From Pseudomonadota bacterium (GTDB lineage: Bacteria > Pseudomonadota > Gammaproteobacteria > Woeseiales > Woeseiaceae): DNA of 16,423 nucleotides. Positions 13,298 through 16,423 of the stretch are shown here, piece after piece. Position numbers and translations under genes: made by a program. The stretch lies in contig JAPUKV010000167.1 of assembly GCA_027295475.1 (NCBI GenBank), forward strand, positions 1 to 16,423, read 5' to 3'. The notes beneath the pieces were generated by a model, which was given only the letters and a program-made list of their open reading frames with translations, made no database searches and was not told the DNA's origin. Position 1 is the first letter of the stretch; each line of letters starts with the position of its first letter.

Positions 13298-15534
13298 GTG
13301 ATTCACGAATAGCCGATTTCTATCGGAAGAGCATCGCAGAGAGAATCGAAGCGCTGGTGGCTCGCAAGCTGATCGATGCGTCGGACGCGAGCGCGCTGCT
13401 GGAGGACGGCCGGTTACTTACGCCGGAACTCGCCGACAAGATGATAGAAAACGTGATCGGCGTGTTCGGACTGCCGTTCGCTACCGCGCCCAATTTTCGC
13501 GTCAACGACCGCGATTACATCGTGCCGATGGTCGTCGAAGAGCCATCTGTGGTGGCCGGCGTCAGCAGTGCGGCAAAAACGGCCAGATTAGCCGGAGGTT
13601 TCAAAGCCACGTCGATGGACCCGGTACTTATCGGGCAGATTCAACTGGTCGACATTGCGGAACCAGATCCCGCAGTGCAAGCGCTATACGCTGCAAGGGA
13701 CGAGCTGATTGGACTTGCAAACGACCTGCAACCGAATCTTCTTGCCCGCGGGGGTGGCGCCAGGGAAATCGAATTCTTTAAATACCGTTTGCCGGACGGT
13801 AAGTGGACCGTCGTATTACACGTACTCGTCGATACGCGGGATGCGATGGGTGCCAATACCGTCAATACGATTTGTGAGGGAATTGCGCCACGCGTGGAAG
13901 CGATCGCGTCGGGCAGGGCCTGCTTGAAAATCCTTTCAAACCTGGCGGACAAATCACTCGTGACTGCGAGCGTCAGGATACCGCTGGCAGGGCTTGCCCG
14001 GGAGGGATTCTCTGCCGATGCCGTGCGTGATGGCATTGTCCTGGCAAACGAGATCGCGAATATAGACCCGTATCGGGCGGCCACCCACAACAAGGGCATC
14101 ATGAATGGAATCGACGCCGTCGCAATCGCTACCGGTAATGACTGGCGCGCCGTTGAGGCAGCCGCCCATGCTTATGCGGCTCGCGGTGGCGCGTACCGCG
14201 CGTTGACGAGCTGGACTACCGATTCCAACGGTGATCTGCACGGCGAAATTGTCTTGCCCATAAAAGTGGGCGTGGTCGGCGGCTCCCTGAAATTGAATCC
14301 TGCGGCTTCCATCGGACTCAAGATTGCGGGGGTAAAGTCGGCAACGGAGCTGGCCGAACTCATGGGTGCCGTCGGCCTTGCACAAAATTTCGCCGCGCTA
14401 GGGGCGCTTGTTACGGAGGGAATTCAAAAAGGTCATATGAGCCTGCACGCTCGCAGCGTTGCCGCAAGCGCGGAAACGCCACCGGAGCTTTTTGATCAGG
14501 TTGTCGACAGCATGGTCGACAGCGGGGACGTCAAAGACTGGAAGGCGCATCAACTCATTGACGAGCTCCAGGGCAAAACCAAAGCGAAAGATAGCGACGG
14601 TATTTTCGAGAACGCAGCGCACGGCACGGCGTCGGGCAAAGTCATTCTCCTGGGTGAACATGCGGCCGTTTACGACCGGCATGTATTGGCGTTGCCGCTT
14701 GAGGCTGCGGTAACGGCAGCGATTGTAGAAACGCAGGCCGGCATAAATTTGTCCATACCCGATTGGGGCCTCGAACAAAGCTTTACGGCGCAAAACCCGG
14801 CACGGGGTGGTGCTGGCGAGGCACTGGTGCTGATTGTGCGCCAACTCGGTGTTGCCGATCGGGGATTCGACATTCACGTTCGGTCACGTATTCCTGTTGC
14901 GATGGGACTCGGTTCTTCGGCAGCGCTGGCCGTGGCGATCATCCGGGCCTTCGATAAGTTGCTCGGCCTCAACATGGACGACGGGGCTGTCGAAAAACTG
15001 GCGTTTGAGTGCGAGAAGCTGGCACACGGCACGCCTTCCGGTATCGATAATAATGTAGCGACTTATGGTGAGCCGGTGCTGTATAGCAAGAGTAGAGCTA
15101 CCCGAACCAGGCCCATATCACTGGCCGAAGTGCCACCGATTGTCGTCGCGTCAAGCGGAATTCAGAGCGCAACCAGGGAGCAGGTCGCTGGCGTCCGCGA
15201 CCGGTTTGAAAAAAATACGGAGCTCTATACGACGATTTTCGACGAGATCAATGAGATGAGCATTGCGGGTGCCGTGGCATTGAAGAGCTGCGATTACGAT
15301 ACGCTGGGTTCATTGATGAATGTCTGCCATGGTTTCCTGAATGCGTTGCAGGTCTCGACACCGGAACTGGAAAAAATGGTTGAGATCACTCGTTCGAACG
15401 GTGCGATTGGCGCGAAGCTCACCGGCGCCGGGGGCGGTGGCTCGATCGTGGCACTATGTCCGGACAGAGTGTCCGAGGTCGCGCAGGCGCTACATGCGGC
15501 GGGTTATCAAATAGTACGGATGAGGGAACGCTAG
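13294..15534 (+). CDS. HMG-CoA reductase (class II)-mevalonate kinase fusion protein
   Basis: A single 746-residue frame joins two enzymes that act in sequence. Residues about 1-392 are a class II HMG-CoA reductase: VEEPSVVAGVSSAAK with Glu83, DAMGANTVNT (183-192), THNKGIMNG with Lys267, Asp283 in GNDW, and His381 in GHMSLHARSVA. These line up, even in numbering, with the catalytic Glu83, Lys267, Asp283 and His381 of the Pseudomonas mevalonii enzyme. A linker of about 45 residues follows. Residues about 440-746 are a GHMP mevalonate kinase: SGKVILLGEHAAVY with Lys449, GLGSSAALAVAI (538-549), Glu574 and Asp585 in HGTPSGIDN, and KLTGAGGGGS (708-717). The usual APGK is ASGK here. The TTG start overlaps the previous stop (TTGA); the first internal Met lies inside the reductase domain. 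Together it would convert HMG-CoA to mevalonate and mevalonate 5-phosphate. Confidence 0.93.
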   Translation: MSDSRIADFYRKSIAERIEALVARKLIDASDASALLEDGRLLTPELADKMIENVIGVFGLPFATAPNFRVNDRDYIVPMVVEEPSVVAGVSSAAKTARLAGGFKATSMDPVLIGQIQLVDIAEPDPAVQALYAARDELIGLANDLQPNLLARGGGAREIEFFKYRLPDGKWTVVLHVLVDTRDAMGANTVNTICEGIAPRVEAIASGRACLKILSNLADKSLVTASVRIPLAGLAREGFSADAVRDGIVLANEIANIDPYRAATHNKGIMNGIDAVAIATGNDWRAVEAAAHAYAARGGAYRALTSWTTDSNGDLHGEIVLPIKVGVVGGSLKLNPAASIGLKIAGVKSATELAELMGAVGLAQNFAALGALVTEGIQKGHMSLHARSVAASAETPPELFDQVVDSMVDSGDVKDWKAHQLIDELQGKTKAKDSDGIFENAAHGTASGKVILLGEHAAVYDRHVLALPLEAAVTAAIVETQAGINLSIPDWGLEQSFTAQNPARGGAGEALVLIVRQLGVADRGFDIHVRSRIPVAMGLGSSAALAVAIIRAFDKLLGLNMDDGAVEKLAFECEKLAHGTPSGIDNNVATYGEPVLYSKSRATRTRPISLAEVPPIVVASSGIQSATREQVAGVRDRFEKNTELYTTIFDEINEMSIAGAVALKSCDYDTLGSLMNVCHGFLNALQVSTPELEKMVEITRSNGAIGAKLTGAGGGGSIVALCPDRVSEVAQALHAAGYQIVRMRER

Positions 15535-15541
15535 CACGCAG

Positions 15542-16132
15542 ATGTTGGAGAGCATACCGGATAGCATAGATAGAGTCGTTTCGTCGGAGAACGAAGAGCT
15601 GATTCTCGTCGACGCGAGCGACAACGAACTGGGATTCCTGGGCAAGGAGGAATGCCACGACGGTGACGGCATATTGCATCGTGCCTTTTCGCTTTTCGTG
15701 TTCAACACGCATGGTGAACTCTTGCTGCAGAAGCGCAGTGCTGAAAAGCGGCTGTGGCCGTTATTTTGGTCCAATAGCTGCTGCAGCCACCCGCGGAAAG
15801 GGGAATCGATGCAAGTGGCGACGCGTCGCCGCCTGCGGGAAGAACTCGGCATTGAGGCCAGCCTCGAGCTTATATACAAGTTTGCTTACCAGGCGCAATT
15901 CGGTGACCTTGGATCCGAGCACGAACTATGTACTGTGTACCTGGGTAAAACGGGACAGGCGTTCTCTGCAAACACGCACGAGATTGCGGATGCCAGGTAT
16001 GTCTCCCGGGAAGCGCTACAGGCCGAATTGCGAACAAGGCCGGAAGAATTTACACCCTGGTTCAAAACGGAGTGGGAGCGGCTCTGCAACGAGTTTGCCG
16101 AAAAGCTCGCTAGCTACACAGATCCCCATTAG
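15542..16132 (+). CDS. idi: Isopentenyl-diphosphate delta-isomerase, type I
   Basis: A 196-residue Nudix-fold isomerase interconverting IPP and DMAPP, needed because the mevalonate route makes only IPP. Residues LHRAFSLFVFNTHGELLLQK (45-64) are the typical core. Cys81 and His83 in WSNSCCSHP match Cys67 and His69 of the E. coli enzyme, and Glu126/Glu128 in SEHELC match Glu114/Glu116. The SCCSHP version resembles eukaryotic IDI more than the SVCGHP of E. coli. RRRLREELGI (95-104) is the modified Nudix helix. It starts 7 bases after the fusion gene stop with a poor ribosome site, and is the last gene of the mevalonate operon, ending 3 bases before a REP-like repeat. Confidence 0.95.
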   Translation: MLESIPDSIDRVVSSENEELILVDASDNELGFLGKEECHDGDGILHRAFSLFVFNTHGELLLQKRSAEKRLWPLFWSNSCCSHPRKGESMQVATRRRLREELGIEASLELIYKFAYQAQFGDLGSEHELCTVYLGKTGQAFSANTHEIADARYVSREALQAELRTRPEEFTPWFKTEWERLCNEFAEKLASYTDPH

Positions 16133-16135
16133 CAA

Positions 16136-16160
16136 ATCGCCCGTCAGGACGGGCTCCTAC
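16136..16160 (-). repeat. REP-like palindromic repeat, copy 2 (inverted)
   Basis: The minus-strand 25 bases are identical to 249-273: GTAG head, core GCCCGTCCTGACGGGC and CGAT end. It begins 3 bases after the idi stop codon and forms an inverted pair with the copy at 16187-16211, across 26 bases. Such pairs (BIMEs) can act as transcript ends or protect mRNA 3' ends. Confidence 0.75.
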
Positions 16161-16186
16161 GATACGCTGTTGATCCTGCGATCCTT

Positions 16187-16211
16187 GTGGGAGCCCGTCC
16201 TGACGGGCGAT
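16187..16211 (+). repeat. REP-like palindromic repeat, copy 3
   Basis: Plus-strand copy of the same 25-base unit with one change in the head (GTGG for GTAG); the palindromic core is unchanged. With 16136-16160 it makes a head-out inverted pair that could fold into one long hairpin. It lies between idi and the convergent gene at the right edge and may serve as a transcript boundary for both. Confidence 0.75.
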
Positions 16212-16217
16212 TCGATA

Positions 16218-16423
16218 CTAGCCGACGTAGCGGTAATACTCGATACCGAGATCCTGAAACTGCCGCTGATCGGTCCTGCCGACTTTTTCTATAACGAATT
16301 CGTTCTTCGGCAGGTAGTCCAGGCCTCTTGCTCTGCGTCCGTCATGCAGCGCTTTGTATTGCTCGAAATCGAGATCAATTGAAAATTCCATTGCTTCGTT
16401 GAAACGAATCGACCTGGTCGCTT
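16218..16423 (-). CDS. Unrecognised protein, C-terminal part
   Basis: A minus-strand frame is open from the right edge of the window to a TAG at 16218-16220, giving 67 residues. It includes the stretches ATRSIRFNEAMEFSIDLDFE, QYKALHDGRRARGLDYLPKN and FQDLGIEYYRYVG at the end. An ATG lies at residue 11 of the visible part, so the gene could be a small protein starting at about 16391 or, more likely, the end of a longer gene. The composition looks like a soluble protein with no membrane segment. I do not recognise the family. It ends next to the REP pair, convergent with idi. Confidence 0.5.
   Translation of the reverse strand, partial: ATRSIRFNEAMEFSIDLDFEQYKALHDGRRARGLDYLPKNEFVIEKVGRTDQRQFQDLGIEYYRYVG

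Noticed and set aside
15663..16382. Plus-strand open frame of 239 residues
   Set aside because: It starts inside idi in another frame and passes through both REP copies; idi is certain.
1..16423. tRNA, rRNA, riboswitch, prophage or intact insertion sequence
   Set aside because: No cloverleaf, conserved RNA core, integrase or complete transposase was seen on either strand by eye.

Overview
The window looks like a chromosomal segment of a free-living gammaproteobacterium-like bacterium. Pointers are NudC and RraA of gammaproteobacterial type, a YadG/YadH-type ABC exporter, an ExeA/GspB type II secretion accessory pair, DinB, an FlhC-family regulator, and REP-like palindromes starting GTAG. The unexpected content is a nearly complete mevalonate pathway, which most Gammaproteobacteria lack because they use the MEP pathway. 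The species cannot be named from this sequence. No tRNA, rRNA, CRISPR array, intact insertion sequence or prophage gene was seen.

Left part (1-2494). The C-terminus of a carboxylesterase runs in from the left edge. It converges, across a palindromic REP-like element, on a tightly packed minus-strand operon rraA > nudC > NRDE/TANGO2-like gene. The junctions are a 4-base ATGA overlap and a 2-base gap.

Regulatory island (2495-4272). A 361-base non-coding stretch rich in inverted repeats precedes an FlhC-family zinc protein on the minus strand. Facing away from it, across an AT-rich 132-base intergenic region, is a 220-residue protein. Its N-terminal half resembles FlhD and its C-terminal half is unrecognised. 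No flagellar gene is present, so this divergent pair may be a non-flagellar FlhDC-type regulator.

Middle (4273-7359). An ABC exporter ATPase and permease are followed after 2 bases by an SRAP (HMCES/YedK) abasic-site protein. The SRAP gene converges, across a hairpin, on gspB. The minus-strand run ispA > dinB > exeA > gspB covers 11180 to 6730.

Isoprenoid block (10290-16132). Divergent from ispA, and sharing a 138-base control region with it, is a plus-strand operon: diphosphomevalonate decarboxylase, phosphomevalonate kinase, a 746-residue fusion of class II HMG-CoA reductase with mevalonate kinase, and type I isopentenyl-diphosphate isomerase. Together these genes run from HMG-CoA to IPP, DMAPP and, through IspA, farnesyl diphosphate. 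HMG-CoA synthase is not in the window. The first two junctions of the operon are 4-base overlaps with non-ATG starts (GTGA, TTGA). The HMGR-mevalonate kinase fusion and the divergent FlhC/FlhD-like pair are the most interesting items.

Right end (16133-16423). An inverted pair of the same REP-like repeat lies between idi and the C-terminus of an unrecognised minus-strand gene that leaves the window.
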